DNA of 64,000 bases from Ensifer sp. Root278 (GCF_001429285.1 NZ_LMJJ01000012.1:124530-188529); one strand, 5' to 3'; positions 45,067-54,911 are shown, numbered from the stretch's first letter. Notes: a model not told the origin generated them from the sequence alone. Numbers and translations: made by a program.

Positions 45067-47975
45067 TGCCTCTAGCCCGCTCGCCCTTCGCTTGGTCAGC
45101 CTCGAAGCTGGCAGCGTTTCTAATTGCGCTCACGACGTTTTTCTGCGCGCTCGGCGGTGCGGCCCAGGCTCTGGAGCCGGTGAAGATTTCGCGCGAGGAC
45201 ACCGCGCTCGACCTGACGGCAACGACCGAGATCTACAGCGGCCGTAACGAGGCCTTCCAGGTCTCGACCGCGCCCGGAACCGACGGCATCGTGCGCCGCA
45301 TCGAAGTGCGCTCCAGCAGCGAAGACCATCAGGGCGACTGGGCGGTGTTCGCGCTCGCCAACGTTTCGGCCGAACCGCTCGACCGCGTGATCGTGGCGCC
45401 GCATTTCCGGCTGGTGAATTCCAAGCTCTTCTGGCCGGATCTCGGCTCCAAGCGCATCCTTTCGATTACACCCAGCGAAGGCTTCGCGCTCAGCCGCGAG
45501 CCGAGCGACGAGGCGGACGTCTTCCGTATCACGCTGGCGCCGGGCGTCATCATCACCTTCGTCGCCGAACTCGCGACGCCGGAGCTGCCACAAATCTATC
45601 TGTGGGAGCCGGACTCCTACAAAGACACGGTCAACGCCTTCACACTCTACCGCGGCATCGTGCTTGGCATTGCCGGCCTGCTCGCGGTGTTCCTGACCAT
45701 TCTTTTCGTCGTCAACGGAACCTCGATGCTGCCGGCAACGGCGGCGCTCGCCTGGGCGGTTCTCGCCTATATCTGCGTCGATTTCGGCTTCCTGTCGAAG
45801 CTCATCAGCGTCACCGCAGGCGACGAACGAATATGGCGAGCGGGCACCGAGGTCTTCCTCGCGGCGGGCCTCGTGATCTTCCTGTTCACCTATCTCAATC
45901 TCAACCGCTGGCACCAGCATCTGGGTTACGCCACACTCGCCTGGATCCTGGGCCTCGGCCTGCTTTTCGGCGTCGCCGTCTATGATCCGGCAATTGCGTC
46001 CGGCATCGCCCGCCTTTCCTTTGCGCTGACGGCAACCGTCGGGATCGTGTTGATCGCCTATCTCGGCTTCAACCGCTACGACCGCGCAATCCTTCTGGTG
46101 CCGGCCTGGCTGCTCATACTCGTCTGGCTCTTCGGCGCGTGGCTGACCGTCACCGGCCAGCTCGCCAACGACATCGTGCAGCCGGCGCTCGGCGGCGGTC
46201 TCGTCCTCATCGTGCTCCTGATCGGCTTCACCGTCATGCAGCATGCGGTTGCCGGCAGCGGCTACCAGCAGGGCCTGTTCTCGGATCTCGAACGCCAGTC
46301 GCTCGCGCTCACCGGCTCCGGCGACACCGTCTGGGACTGGGACGTCGCCCGCGACCGCGTGGTGACCATGCCCGATATCTCGACGCAGCTCGGCTTGTCG
46401 CTCGGCAGCATGCACGGCCCCTTGCGCAACTGGTTGCCGCGGCTCCACCCTGATGACCGCGACCGCTTCCGGGCGACGCTCGACGTGCTTCTGGAGCGCC
46501 GCCGCGGCAAGCTCAATCATGAATTCCGCGTGCGCGCCGAGGACGGCCACTATCACTGGCTTTCCATTCGCGCCCGGCCAGTGCTCGGCGCCAACGGCGA
46601 AATCATCCGCTGTGTCGGCACTATCATCGACATCACCGAACAGCGCAATTCCGTGGAGCGTCTGCTGCACAACGCGCTGCTCGACAATCTGACCGGCCTT
46701 CCGAACCGCCAGGTCTTCCTCGACCGGCTGCAGGCGATCCTGCTGATGGCCGACGGCAGCAATTCGGTGCGCCCGACGGTGCTCGCAATCGACATCGACC
46801 GCTACAAGCAGGTCAATGATCTCCTGGGCATCGCCGCCGGCGACAACATCCTGATCGCCTTGACGCGACGGTTGCGGCGGCTCCTGCGCCCGCAGGACAC
46901 GCTTGCCCGCCTCGGCGGCGACCAGTTCGGCCTGATCCTGATGTCGGAGCGCGATCCCGCCAAGGTCGCGGATTTCGCCGACGCGGTGAGCAAGGCGATC
47001 ATGGTGCCGCTCAACTACGGCAACCGCGAAATCAACCTGACGGCTTCGATCGGCCTCGTCTCCTGGCTCGACCAGGAGCAAAGCGCAGCAGGCCTGCTCG
47101 ACGATGCCGAGCTCGCCATGTTCCGGGCAAAGAAGGAAGGCGGCAACCGTGTCGAGCCCTTCCGCCCTGCTTTCCGTACTTCTGGATCGGACCGGCTTCA
47201 GCTCGAAGCCGATCTCAAGCGGGCGATCGAACGCAAGGAGCTCTCGCTGGTCTATCAGCCGATCGTCCGGCTGAATGATGCGGAGATCGCCGGTTTCGAA
47301 GCGCTGATGCGCTGGGATCATCCGAAGCGCGGCAACATCTCGCCGACCGAGTTCATTCCGATTGCCGAGAATTCCGACCTCATCAACCAGCTCGGCATGT
47401 TCGCCTTCGACAAGGCAACGAGCGATCTGACGGAATGGCAAGTCCAGACCGGCGACCTGCCGATCTTCGTCTCGATCAACCTTTCGAGCGCGCAGCTGCT
47501 CAACAACGAGCTCTATGACGACGTCCGCGCAATTCTCACCAAAAACCGCTGCGATCCGGGTAAAGTGAAGATGGAACTGACGGAATCGCTCGTGATGGAA
47601 AATCCCGAGCAAGCCCGTCTCGTCCTCGAAAAGCTGAAGGAAGCCGGATTGAAACTGGCACTCGACGACTTCGGTACCGGCCATTCGTCGCTTTCCTACC
47701 TCACCCGCTTCCCCTTCGACACGATCAAGATCGACAAGGCGCTGGTGCGCGACCCGAGCGACAAACGCGGCATCCTGCTGCGCTCGGTGATCACCATGGC
47801 GCGTGAGCTCGACATGCAGGTGGTGGCCGAGGGTATCGAATCCGAAGACGATGCAATCCAGCTTTCACAGATGGGCTGCGACTACGGCCAGAGCTTCCTC
47901 TTCGGCCCGCCGATCGGCTCGGAATCGATCCAGCGACTGTTGAAGGAGCGCTTTCCGCTGATGAAGCGGGCGTGA
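45066..47975 (+). CDS. Membrane GGDEF/EAL protein with 7TMR-DISM-like sensor and PAS domain
   Basis: Cyclic-di-GMP enzyme of 969 residues. A signal peptide is followed by a periplasmic DISM-like beta domain (about 40-190), seven or so membrane helices (about 200-405), and a PAS fold (about 430-545, ending IIRCVGTIIDITEQ). The GGDEF domain has a changed active site (LGGDQFGLIL, Gln for Glu). The EAL domain looks active: FEALMRWDHP, MELTESLV, LDDFGTGHSSLSYL, KIDKALV, VAEGIES. Likely a phosphodiesterase with a regulatory GGDEF domain. ATG 45066 overlaps the acetyltransferase stop. Confidence 0.93.
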   Translation: MPLARSPFAWSASKLAAFLIALTTFFCALGGAAQALEPVKISREDTALDLTATTEIYSGRNEAFQVSTAPGTDGIVRRIEVRSSSEDHQGDWAVFALANVSAEPLDRVIVAPHFRLVNSKLFWPDLGSKRILSITPSEGFALSREPSDEADVFRITLAPGVIITFVAELATPELPQIYLWEPDSYKDTVNAFTLYRGIVLGIAGLLAVFLTILFVVNGTSMLPATAALAWAVLAYICVDFGFLSKLISVTAGDERIWRAGTEVFLAAGLVIFLFTYLNLNRWHQHLGYATLAWILGLGLLFGVAVYDPAIASGIARLSFALTATVGIVLIAYLGFNRYDRAILLVPAWLLILVWLFGAWLTVTGQLANDIVQPALGGGLVLIVLLIGFTVMQHAVAGSGYQQGLFSDLERQSLALTGSGDTVWDWDVARDRVVTMPDISTQLGLSLGSMHGPLRNWLPRLHPDDRDRFRATLDVLLERRRGKLNHEFRVRAEDGHYHWLSIRARPVLGANGEIIRCVGTIIDITEQRNSVERLLHNALLDNLTGLPNRQVFLDRLQAILLMADGSNSVRPTVLAIDIDRYKQVNDLLGIAAGDNILIALTRRLRRLLRPQDTLARLGGDQFGLILMSERDPAKVADFADAVSKAIMVPLNYGNREINLTASIGLVSWLDQEQSAAGLLDDAELAMFRAKKEGGNRVEPFRPAFRTSGSDRLQLEADLKRAIERKELSLVYQPIVRLNDAEIAGFEALMRWDHPKRGNISPTEFIPIAENSDLINQLGMFAFDKATSDLTEWQVQTGDLPIFVSINLSSAQLLNNELYDDVRAILTKNRCDPGKVKMELTESLVMENPEQARLVLEKLKEAGLKLALDDFGTGHSSLSYLTRFPFDTIKIDKALVRDPSDKRGILLRSVITMARELDMQVVAEGIESEDDAIQLSQMGCDYGQSFLFGPPIGSESIQRLLKERFPLMKRA

Positions 47976-48013
47976 GTTCGGCAACACGACGCCGCTCAGC
48001 GCGAAATCGCCAT

Positions 48014-48044
48014 AAGCCCGTCGGCTACAGCCCGGCGGGCTTTT
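48014..48044 (+). terminator. Rho-independent terminator
   Basis: 11-bp stem AAGCCCGTCGG / CCGGCGGGCTT (one G-T pair) ending in TTTT, after the GGDEF/EAL gene and before the convergent YqgE gene. Confidence 0.85.
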
Positions 48045-48087
48045 CATTTCAACATGAATGATTGAAGAACGCCGGCTAAGACGGCGA

Positions 48088-48696
48088 TCAGGCGTGGCCT
48101 GCGTCCACCGAGAGCATCGCGGCCGACACGCCCATCAGCGCCAGCGCCCGGTCGTATTTGTCGTCCAGCGCCTTGTCGAAGATCAGTTCCTCGCGTGCCG
48201 GGCTCGTGAGCCAGCCGTTCTGGGTGATTTCCGCCTCGAGTTGCCCCGGACCCCAGCCGGCATAGCCGAGCATCATCGTCGCCCTGACTGGCCCCTCCCC
48301 GCGCGAAATGGCGCGGACGATATCGAGCGTTGCCGTCAGGCAGATGTCATCGCTGACCGGAATGCTGGAATCGCTCAGATAGTCGTCGGAATGCAGCACA
48401 AAGCCGCGCCCAGTCTCGACCGGCCCACCGGCCTGAATCTGGAAATCCCGTGTCATCTGCGGAAGCCGGATCGCCTCTTCCTCGTCGAGAATATCGAGGT
48501 GGAGCAACACGTCCGGAAAGGTCAGTTGTTGAGGCCGATTGAGCACGAAGCCCATGGCGCCGTCGTCTGAATGAGCACAGATGAAGATGACCGTGCGGGC
48601 GAAATTGGCATCAAACATTCCCGGCATGGCGATCAGGAATTGACCGTCAAGGAAACCTCGCTCCCGTCTCTTCTGCGCCATCGGAGTCGACATCAT
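48088..48696 (-). CDS. YqgE/AlgH family protein (DUF179)
   Basis: A 202-residue protein with the DUF179 pattern [20 protein letters not shown] near residues 20-40, [26 protein letters not shown] and [16 protein letters not shown]. Family function is not settled. Starts at 48693 or 48681 are alternatives. Divergent from the DsbD-N-like gene. Confidence 0.94.
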   Translation of the reverse strand: MMSTPMAQKRRERGFLDGQFLIAMPGMFDANFARTVIFICAHSDDGAMGFVLNRPQQLTFPDVLLHLDILDEEEAIRLPQMTRDFQIQAGGPVETGRGFVLHSDDYLSDSSIPVSDDICLTATLDIVRAISRGEGPVRATMMLGYAGWGPGQLEAEITQNGWLTSPAREELIFDKALDDKYDRALALMGVSAAMLSVDAGHA

Positions 48697-48862
48697 GGGA
48701 ACAGCCTACCAATTCACCGCGAAATGAAAAGCGCCTCAGCGTCGCGGCCGGGAAATATTGCACGCACGACGTTCACTTCGCCGTGTCCGATCAAGCGATT
48801 ATGATCGTTGCTCTCTTCGCAGCGTCTGGAGCAGCATCGGCAAAAGCGATATTGCTTCCGAC

Positions 48863-49705
48863 ATGATCCAGCGCTCCACACATCAGAACATGGCCCAGTT
48901 CATTGGCGCGGCAAGCCTCATCGCCGCTTTTTTTCTTACCGTCGCTGCACAGGCGGCCACCAGCGACTGGGTGACCTCTCCAGGCGGCATGATCCGCCTC
49001 GTCGCAGCCCAACCCAGGCAGGATGGTACGATCCCCGCAACGCTCGAAGTCAAGCTTAACGCTGGCTGGAAGACCTATTGGCGCGAGCCCGGCGCAAGCG
49101 GCATCCCTCCGCAGGTGACGATCGATCCGGCGAGCGGCGTCGTACTCGAGAAGGTCGGCTTCCCCGTGCCGAAGACGTTCGACGATGGCGTGGTGCGCTA
49201 CGTCGGCTACGACAAGTCGGTCGCTTTCCCGCTGACGCTGAAGCGCGTCCAGGGCACGGGCGACGTGACCATTCGCGCCTCGGTGTTTCTCGGCATCTGC
49301 GAAGACATCTGCATCCCGGTCCAGGGCGAGTTGACGCTGGCGCTGAAGCAGGGCGACTTCGACAATCCGCTCGACAGCGCGCGCATCGATGACGCCGTTG
49401 CCGCCCTGCCGGAAGCGCCGTCCAAGGACTTTGCCGTCACGGCGAGCCGCTATGATGCGGCAAAAACCGTGCTGCACCTCTCCGTGCACTTGCCTGATGG
49501 CGCGGACCATCCGGAGCTGTTCTTGGCCGGCCCCTCCGGCGTTTCTTTCGGCAAGCCCGAGATCGCGATCGAGGGCGAGGCGGGCCTCAGCGCAGCCGTC
49601 CCGGTTCGCCTCTCCGGCAAGGACAGGGAACTCAAGGGCAAGCCGATCGTTGTCACCATACGGGCCAAGGGCCGCAGCATGGAGACGACCCTTGCCTTTG
49701 ACTAG
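48863..49705 (+). CDS. Exported DsbD N-terminal-domain-like protein (DsbC/ScsB type)
   Basis: A 280-residue periplasmic protein. The signal peptide (about residues 10-34) is followed by beta-rich domains like the periplasmic part of DsbD/ScsB: GWKTYWREPGASGIPP, VSFP-like strands, and a cysteine pair in FLGICEDICIPVQGEL that could exchange disulfides. It lacks the membrane and C-terminal thioredoxin domains of DsbD, so a partner must supply electrons. Start codon uncertain (48863 or 48890; neither has a clear ribosome site). The peroxiredoxin gene follows 74 bases later. Confidence 0.85.
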   Translation: MIQRSTHQNMAQFIGAASLIAAFFLTVAAQAATSDWVTSPGGMIRLVAAQPRQDGTIPATLEVKLNAGWKTYWREPGASGIPPQVTIDPASGVVLEKVGFPVPKTFDDGVVRYVGYDKSVAFPLTLKRVQGTGDVTIRASVFLGICEDICIPVQGELTLALKQGDFDNPLDSARIDDAVAALPEAPSKDFAVTASRYDAAKTVLHLSVHLPDGADHPELFLAGPSGVSFGKPEIAIEGEAGLSAAVPVRLSGKDRELKGKPIVVTIRAKGRSMETTLAFD

Positions 49706-49779
49706 GCCGCATCTATAGTCCGCCGAGTTCTCCGACGAGTGCGGAGAAGCGAAGACGCAAGCAACGCAAGGAGAGTGCC

Positions 49780-50265
49780 GTGACCATTGCCGTCGGAGAC
49801 AAACTGCCAGCCGCAACCTTCAAGGAAAAAACCGCCGACGGTCCGGTGGAGGTCACCACCGATCAGCTCTTCGCGGGCAAGCGCGTCGTGCTCTTCGCCG
49901 TTCCAGGTGCCTTCACGCCCACCTGCTCGCTCAACCATCTGCCAGGTTACCTCGAAAACCGCGACGCGATCCTTGCCCGCGGCATCGACGATATCGCCGT
50001 CGTCTCGGTCAACGACCTGCATGTGATGGGTGCCTGGGCAACCGCATCCGGCGGCATGGGCAAAATCCACTTCCTTTCCGACTGGAACGCCGCTTTCACC
50101 AAGGCACTCGGCATGGACATCGACCTGTCGGCCGGCACGCTTGGCGTCCGCTCGAAGCGCTATTCGATGCTGGTGGAAGACGGCGTGGTGAAGTCGCTCA
50201 ATCTCGAAGAAAGCCCGGGACAGGCGACCGTTTCCGGCGCTGCGGCGATGCTCGAGCAGCTCTGA
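49780..50265 (+). CDS. Peroxiredoxin (Prx5 type)
   Basis: A 161-residue thiol peroxidase. The peroxidatic cysteine is in VPGAFTPTCSLNHLPGY, the signature of Prx5-type enzymes; VSVNDLHVMGAW and YSMLVEDGVVK are also typical. No second cysteine is obvious, so it is probably 1-Cys or uses glutathione/glutaredoxin. Starts with GTG at 49780, with AAGGAG seven bases upstream. Confidence 0.94.
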   Translation: MTIAVGDKLPAATFKEKTADGPVEVTTDQLFAGKRVVLFAVPGAFTPTCSLNHLPGYLENRDAILARGIDDIAVVSVNDLHVMGAWATASGGMGKIHFLSDWNAAFTKALGMDIDLSAGTLGVRSKRYSMLVEDGVVKSLNLEESPGQATVSGAAAMLEQL

Positions 50266-50287
50266 GCGCAGAAGTATGTGCAAATGG

Positions 50288-50313
50288 AAACGGGCCTCAA
50301 CGGGCCCGTTTTT
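50288..50313. terminator. Bidirectional terminator
   Basis: 9-bp stem AAACGGGCC / GGCCCGTTT with a 6-base loop and T run. It ends on the rnhA stop codon, so it serves the convergent peroxiredoxin and rnhA genes. Confidence 0.85.
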
Positions 50314-50780
50314 CATTTCACGAGAAGAGAGTCCGGACGGCGCCCCTTCTTGTAGGGTTCCATGCCCTTGCGGGCGAGCTCGTCGGCGCGCTCGTTTTCC
50401 GGATGGCCGGCGTGGCCCTTGACCCAATGCCAGGTCACCTTGTGTCGGCGGTTGGCTTCGTCCAGCGCCTGCCAGAGTTCGCCATTCTTCACCGGCTTCT
50501 TGTCCGCGGTTTTCCAGCCGTTCTTCTTCCAGCCGTGGATCCACTTGGAGATGCCGTCCATCACATATTTGCTGTCGGTATGCAGATCGACCTCGCAGGC
50601 GCTCTTCAGCGCATCGAGCGCCGAGATCGCCGCCAACAATTCCATGCGGTTGTTGGTTGTCTCGGCTTCGCCGCCGGAGAGTTCCTTTTCCACCTCGCCG
50701 TAGCGCAGCACGGCGCCCCAGCCGCCCGGCCCCGGATTGCCGGAGCAGGCGCCGTCCGTGAAGATGTCGACGTGTTTCAT
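50313..50780 (-). CDS. rnhA: Ribonuclease HI
   Basis: Cleaves RNA in RNA-DNA hybrids. The 155-residue protein has all four acidic active-site motifs: [36 protein letters not shown] and [10 protein letters not shown]. The basic handle ([21 protein letters not shown]) is present. It overlaps the thrB stop by 4 nt and is the last gene of ispH-thrB-rnhA. Confidence 0.98.
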   Translation of the reverse strand: MKHVDIFTDGACSGNPGPGGWGAVLRYGEVEKELSGGEAETTNNRMELLAAISALDALKSACEVDLHTDSKYVMDGISKWIHGWKKNGWKTADKKPVKNGELWQALDEANRRHKVTWHWVKGHAGHPENERADELARKGMEPYKKGRRPDSLLVK

Positions 50781-51757
50781 GCCCGGCCCTCTTCGCGTCT
50801 CAGGCCGTATTCAGCGCTCGAAGCGATGGCGCGGTGGAAGCGGATCTTCGTCAGATATTCGAGCGGATCTTTCTTGACCACGAGCGCGCCGGCAGGCGTC
50901 ATCAGCCAATCATAGAGCCGCGTCAGGAAGAAGCGCAGCGCCGAGCCGCGGCAGAGCAGCGGCAGGGCGTCGACCTCCGCCGGCGTCAGCTTGCGCACGC
51001 TCTCGTAGCCCGAAAGCATCGCCATGCCCTTGGTGATGTTGTAGGAGCCGTTTTTCTCGAAGCACCAGGAATTCAGGCAAACGGCAACGTCATAGGCGAG
51101 ATAGTCGTTGCAGGCGAAGTAGAAGTCGATCAGGCCGGAAAGCTGGTCGCCGAGGAAGAAGACATTGTCCGGGAAGAGATCGGCGTGGATGACGCCATCC
51201 GGCAAGGACTGCGGCCAATGACGTTCCAGATGCTCGAGTTCCGCCGATATCTCGTCCTTGAGACCCGACTGCACCTCGTCGGCGCGCGCCTCGGAATTGA
51301 CCCAGAGTGGCCGCCAGCCGCCAACCGAAAGCGCATTGGTGCGCTTCAGCGCGAAGCCTTCGCCGGCAAGATGCATGGCGGCAAGCGCCTTGCCGACCTC
51401 GTGGCAGTGTTTTGCCTCGGGCTTCCTCAGCCACATGCCCTCGAGGAAGGAGATGACGGCGGCGGGGCGGCCGGAGAGCTCACCGAGCAGCTTGCCATCG
51501 GCCCGCGGCAGCGGTAGCGGGCAGGACAGGCCGCGGTCGGCCAGATGGTGCATCAATCCCAGGAAGAATGGCAGGTCATCGGCGTTCACCCGCTTTTCGT
51601 AAAGCGTGAGAATGTAGGAGCCCTTGGTCGTGTGCATCAGGAAATTGGAATTCTCGACGCCCTCGGCGATCCCCTTGTAGGAGGTCAGCTGGCCGACGTC
51701 ATAGGCGGTGAGAAAACGGGAGAGATCGTCTTCCGTGATATCGGTGTAAACTGCCAA
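50777..51757 (-). CDS. thrB: Homoserine kinase (aminoglycoside-kinase-fold type)
   Basis: Phosphorylates homoserine for threonine synthesis. The 326-residue protein belongs to the choline/aminoglycoside-kinase-like form used by alphaproteobacteria, not the GHMP form. The nucleotide loop region is [15 protein letters not shown], the catalytic loop [13 protein letters not shown] and the metal-binding [15 protein letters not shown]. It lies between ispH and rnhA, overlapping rnhA by 4 nt. Its product is used by ThrC at 41344-42744. Confidence 0.96.
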   Translation of the reverse strand: MAVYTDITEDDLSRFLTAYDVGQLTSYKGIAEGVENSNFLMHTTKGSYILTLYEKRVNADDLPFFLGLMHHLADRGLSCPLPLPRADGKLLGELSGRPAAVISFLEGMWLRKPEAKHCHEVGKALAAMHLAGEGFALKRTNALSVGGWRPLWVNSEARADEVQSGLKDEISAELEHLERHWPQSLPDGVIHADLFPDNVFFLGDQLSGLIDFYFACNDYLAYDVAVCLNSWCFEKNGSYNITKGMAMLSGYESVRKLTPAEVDALPLLCRGSALRFFLTRLYDWLMTPAGALVVKKDPLEYLTKIRFHRAIASSAEYGLRREEGRA

Positions 51758-51795
51758 GGGCTTCCACTCTCAAGAAATGCGGGCAAGAAATGTGA

Positions 51796-52806
51796 TTATT
51801 CGCCGTTGACGAAGGCCATATCGGCTGATGTCAGCGGCACATGGCGGATCTCGCGGTTGACGAGGAAGTTTTCGTTTTCCTCGACCGTATCGGCAAGTTC
51901 CACCTTCGCGTCGTAACGTTCGCGGAATGCCTCGATGATCTCGTTGACGATCACTTCGGGCGCCGAGGCGCCGGCCGACAGACCTACCGTCGAGATATCG
52001 CCCATCGCATCCCAGTCGATTTCCGATGCACGCTGCACCAGCACGGACTTCTTCGCGCCGGCCCGCAGCGCCACTTCGACCAGTCGCTTGGAATTGGAAG
52101 AGTTGGGCGCGCCGACGACGAGGAACAGGTCGCAGCCCGGCGCTGCCTGCTTCACCGCCTCCTGACGGTTGGTGGTGGCGTAACAGATCGAATCTGCAGC
52201 AGGCGCCGTCAGGTTCGGAAAGCGCTCGTGCAGCCGCTTGATGACGCCGGCCGTATCGTCGACCGACAGCGTCGTCTGGGTGACGAAGCCGAGATTGTCC
52301 GGGTCCGGCGGCTGGTAGACGTCGGCATCTTCGACCGTTTCGACGAGCGACACGGCGCCTTCCGGCAACTGCCCCATGGTGCCGATCACCTCCGGATGAC
52401 CGGCATGGCCGATCAGCACGACGTGCCGACCGAGGCGGTGATGGCGCATCGCCTGCTTGTGGACCTTGGAGACCAGCGGGCAGGTGGCGTCGAGATAGAA
52501 GAGATTGCGGGCGTCAGCATCCGCAGGCACCGATTTCGGCACGCCATGGGCCGAGAAGACCACCGGCTGCTTGCGGTGCTCCGGCGGGATCTCGTCGAGC
52601 TCTTCGACGAAGATCGCGCCCTTGGCCTCAAGGCCCTCGACGACATAGCGATTGTGCACGATCTCGTGGCGGACATAGACGGGCGCGCCGAACTCCTTCA
52701 GCGCCAGGACGACGATCTGGATCGCCCGGTCGACGCCGGCGCAAAAACCGCGCGGCCCGCAGAGGCGAATGGTGATCGGGGATTTTGCTGCCGCTGATGA
52801 TGCCAT
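51796..52806 (-). CDS. ispH: 4-Hydroxy-3-methylbut-2-enyl diphosphate reductase
   Basis: Last step of the MEP isoprenoid pathway. In the 336-residue iron-sulfur enzyme, cluster cysteines are visible in [10 protein letters not shown] (Cys22), [12 protein letters not shown] and [13 protein letters not shown]. The substrate-binding histidines lie in [13 protein letters not shown] and [15 protein letters not shown]. Upstream of thrB with 38 bases between; the DUF1304 gene ends 3 bases before its start. Confidence 0.97.
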   Translation of the reverse strand: MASSAAAKSPITIRLCGPRGFCAGVDRAIQIVVLALKEFGAPVYVRHEIVHNRYVVEGLEAKGAIFVEELDEIPPEHRKQPVVFSAHGVPKSVPADADARNLFYLDATCPLVSKVHKQAMRHHRLGRHVVLIGHAGHPEVIGTMGQLPEGAVSLVETVEDADVYQPPDPDNLGFVTQTTLSVDDTAGVIKRLHERFPNLTAPAADSICYATTNRQEAVKQAAPGCDLFLVVGAPNSSNSKRLVEVALRAGAKKSVLVQRASEIDWDAMGDISTVGLSAGASAPEVIVNEIIEAFRERYDAKVELADTVEENENFLVNREIRHVPLTSADMAFVNGE

Positions 52807-52809
52807 GGA

Positions 52810-53175
52810 TCAGAATGCCAATAGAAGGAAAACAAGCGCTGCGATCGCCGGGCCGCCCTGGATTAAGAGGATGCGCGGCTTGACCGACCACGCGCCATAT
52901 ATAGCGGCAACGATCACGCACACAAGGAAGAACACCTTCAGCTCGAAGGCAAAGGACGGTTCCGACTGGATCAACGACCAGAACAGGCCGGCCGCGAGAA
53001 AACCATTGTAGAGACCCTGGTTCGCCGCAAGGACAAGTGTTGTCTCCGCTTGCTCCGGTGTCATGCGGAAGACAGCCCTCCCCCGAGGTCCTGTCCACAG
53101 GAACATCTCGAGCACGAGAAAGCCGACATGCAGCAAACCCGTCAACGCAATCAGAGTGTTCGCGATAATCGCCAT
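52810..53175 (-). CDS. DUF1304 integral membrane protein
   Basis: A 121-residue protein with four membrane helices. Typical DUF1304 sequence: ALTGLLHVGFLVLEMFLW, ANQGLYNGFLAAGLFWSL, FFLVCVIVAAIYGAWSV. Function unknown. It ends 3 bases upstream of the ispH start, so it is probably in the same transcript. Confidence 0.92.
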   Translation of the reverse strand: MAIIANTLIALTGLLHVGFLVLEMFLWTGPRGRAVFRMTPEQAETTLVLAANQGLYNGFLAAGLFWSLIQSEPSFAFELKVFFLVCVIVAAIYGAWSVKPRILLIQGGPAIAALVFLLLAF

Positions 53176-53231
53176 CCTTGTTCCCCGCTGTCGATCCCTT
53201 CAGCAGGGTTAGCACGGCGGCGCCGTCCGGG

Positions 53232-53996
53232 CTATCGCCCGCGGCGCGCCACGTAAATGCCGCTGACCAGCACCAAAGCTGCCGCCAGCCCATACCAAGT
53301 CAGGGCGTATTGCAGATGGTTGTTGGGCAGGTCGAACTGGGTAACGCCGCCGATCGGCAGACCGCCAGGGTTGAGTGTCGCATCGGCATCGACGAACAGC
53401 GGCAGCACCTTGTCGGCCGGAAGCCCGACCGACGACGCCATCGTGTCGAGATCCTTCCAGTAGAAGATGTTCTTGGCGAGATCATTGTCCGGAACGAGCG
53501 ACGACGGCTTTTCGGTGAGCTTCGGTCTTGCAAGACCGTGGACACCTACGAAGGCCGGAAGCTCGCCCGCGAGACGGGTCGACGATTCTTTCTGTTCGAA
53601 GGGCACGAAGCCGCGATTGACGAAGAGCACGCGGCCATCGTCGAGCGTCAGTGGCGTGAAGACGTAATAGCCGGTGCGGCCGTTAAAGGTCGCGAAGAAA
53701 TGCCGCTCCTTGCTGTGATCGAAGGTGCCTGTAACCGTGACGGTGCGGTAATCGATGTCCACCCCATCTGCGAGCATCTTCTCGATGTCGCCAAGCGACA
53801 CCGGAGGCGCCGACCGACGCTCCTGGATCGCGGTCAGCAGGCCTTCCTTCCAGTGCAGCCGCTGCATCTGCCAGGTGCCGAGCGAGATAAGGATGGCGAA
53901 GGCGACGGCGAGCAATAGGAAGGCGCCGAGGCGTCCGAGGAGGCCGCGCTTCTTGACTTCGATCTCAGCCACGGTCGATTTCGCCCGGGCGCGCAT
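53232..53996 (-). CDS. SURF1-family cytochrome oxidase assembly protein
   Basis: A 254-residue membrane protein with two helices flanking a periplasmic domain, helping haem a insertion into the aa3 oxidase. Signatures: SLGTWQMQRLHWKEGLL at the first helix, RTGYYVFTPLTLDDGRVLFV, NRGFVPFE, and the last helix near YALTWYGLAAALVLVSGIY. It overlaps the DUF983 gene by 32 nt; a GTG at 53972 would cut the overlap to 8 nt. Confidence 0.95.
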   Translation of the reverse strand: MRARAKSTVAEIEVKKRGLLGRLGAFLLLAVAFAILISLGTWQMQRLHWKEGLLTAIQERRSAPPVSLGDIEKMLADGVDIDYRTVTVTGTFDHSKERHFFATFNGRTGYYVFTPLTLDDGRVLFVNRGFVPFEQKESSTRLAGELPAFVGVHGLARPKLTEKPSSLVPDNDLAKNIFYWKDLDTMASSVGLPADKVLPLFVDADATLNPGGLPIGGVTQFDLPNNHLQYALTWYGLAAALVLVSGIYVARRGR

Positions 53997-54348
53997 TGTT
54001 GCGGTACTGCAGGTTGATCAGGACGCCCTTCAGAATGCGTGTCAGCCCGAGGCTGAGGATGGTCGCGAGCGGGATCCACAACAGGAAATGCAGCCACAGC
54101 GGTGGGTTGAAGTTGACCTCCGCCCAAAGCGCCGCGCCAACGACGACGAAGCCGACGATCAGGATGACAAAGACCACCGGGCCATCGCCGGCATCGGCAA
54201 AGCGATAGTCCAGGTCGCAGCTTGTGCAGGCCGGTTTGACCTTGAGGAAGCCGTCGAACAGCCTGCCCTGGCCGCAGCGCGGGCAAAGCCCCTTGATCCC
54301 TGTCATCACCGGGTCCACCGGCGGGAAATGTGCCTTGTCTTCGCTCAC
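53965..54348 (-). CDS. DUF983 membrane protein
   Basis: A 127-residue protein. A short N-terminal part has two CxxC pairs (GLCPRCGQGRLFDGFLKV, CTSCDLDY), possibly metal-binding, followed by two membrane helices. DUF983 genes commonly sit beside cytochrome oxidase assembly genes. Starts with GTG at 54348, which overlaps the preceding transpeptidase stop as GTGA; the ATG 14 codons later would leave the overlap unexplained. Confidence 0.9.
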   Translation of the reverse strand: MSEDKAHFPPVDPVMTGIKGLCPRCGQGRLFDGFLKVKPACTSCDLDYRFADAGDGPVVFVILIVGFVVVGAALWAEVNFNPPLWLHFLLWIPLATILSLGLTRILKGVLINLQYRNNARPGEIDRG

Positions 54349-54833
54349 GGCTTGATCTCGATTGGCGTGTTGTTGGGGACCATCGTCCAGATTTCTTCCA
54401 TTTCGGCATTGGTAACGGCAATGCAGCCATTCGTCCAATCGAAGCGCTGCGTCAAAAACGCCAGCCAACCGAAATAATTGGGCTGGCCATGGATCATGAT
54501 CATGCCGCCGGGATCGACCCCATTTGCGACCGCGGCCTTGGTATCTTCCGGCGCCGGATAGGAGACGTGGATGGACTTGTAGTAGCCGCTTCCCGGATTG
54601 CGCCAATCGAGGAGATAGAGCCCTTCCGGCGTCCTCTCGTCGCCTTCCTGCCGCTTGTGACCAACGGGGTTTCCGCCGAGCGCGACCGCATATTCGCGGA
54701 TCAACTGGCCACCGTGGAAGAGCTGCAAGAGCCGCCGTTCCTTGTGGACGACGACCCTATCCGCAACGTCGGCCGCCGCAGCCGAGACGGAGCCGGCCAG
54801 CACCGCCATGACCATGATCGACGCAACCCGCAT
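54345..54833 (-). CDS. L,D-transpeptidase (YkuD domain), exported
   Basis: A 162-residue peptidoglycan or lipoprotein cross-linking enzyme. The signal peptide MRVASIMVMAVLAGSVSAAA is followed by a YkuD domain. Its catalytic motif is HGQPNYFGW ... DWTNGCIAVTNAEMEEIW (His and nucleophilic Cys). Start 54833 chosen for the signal peptide; a longer frame from 54881 exists. It follows the ctaE terminator but overlaps DUF983, so it heads a YkuD-DUF983-SURF1 unit. Confidence 0.92.
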   Translation of the reverse strand: MRVASIMVMAVLAGSVSAAAADVADRVVVHKERRLLQLFHGGQLIREYAVALGGNPVGHKRQEGDERTPEGLYLLDWRNPGSGYYKSIHVSYPAPEDTKAAVANGVDPGGMIMIHGQPNYFGWLAFLTQRFDWTNGCIAVTNAEMEEIWTMVPNNTPIEIKP

Positions 54834-54871
54834 TTCGCACCCCCGTCGCGTTGCCATCATCACAAGCCACC

Positions 54872-54911
54872 AAAAGAACAAGGCGGCTGCATGGCTGCAA
54901 CCGCCCTGTTC
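54872..54911 (-). terminator. Terminator after ctaE
   Basis: On the minus strand GAACA and GGCGG segments pair with CCGCC and TGTTC across a short mismatched centre, then TTCTTTTGG. Separates the cta operon from the YkuD unit. Confidence 0.6.

Noticed and set aside
45120-47684. 854-residue minus-strand frame opposite the GGDEF/EAL gene
   Set aside because: The plus strand encodes recognisable PAS, GGDEF and EAL motifs; the antisense translation has none.
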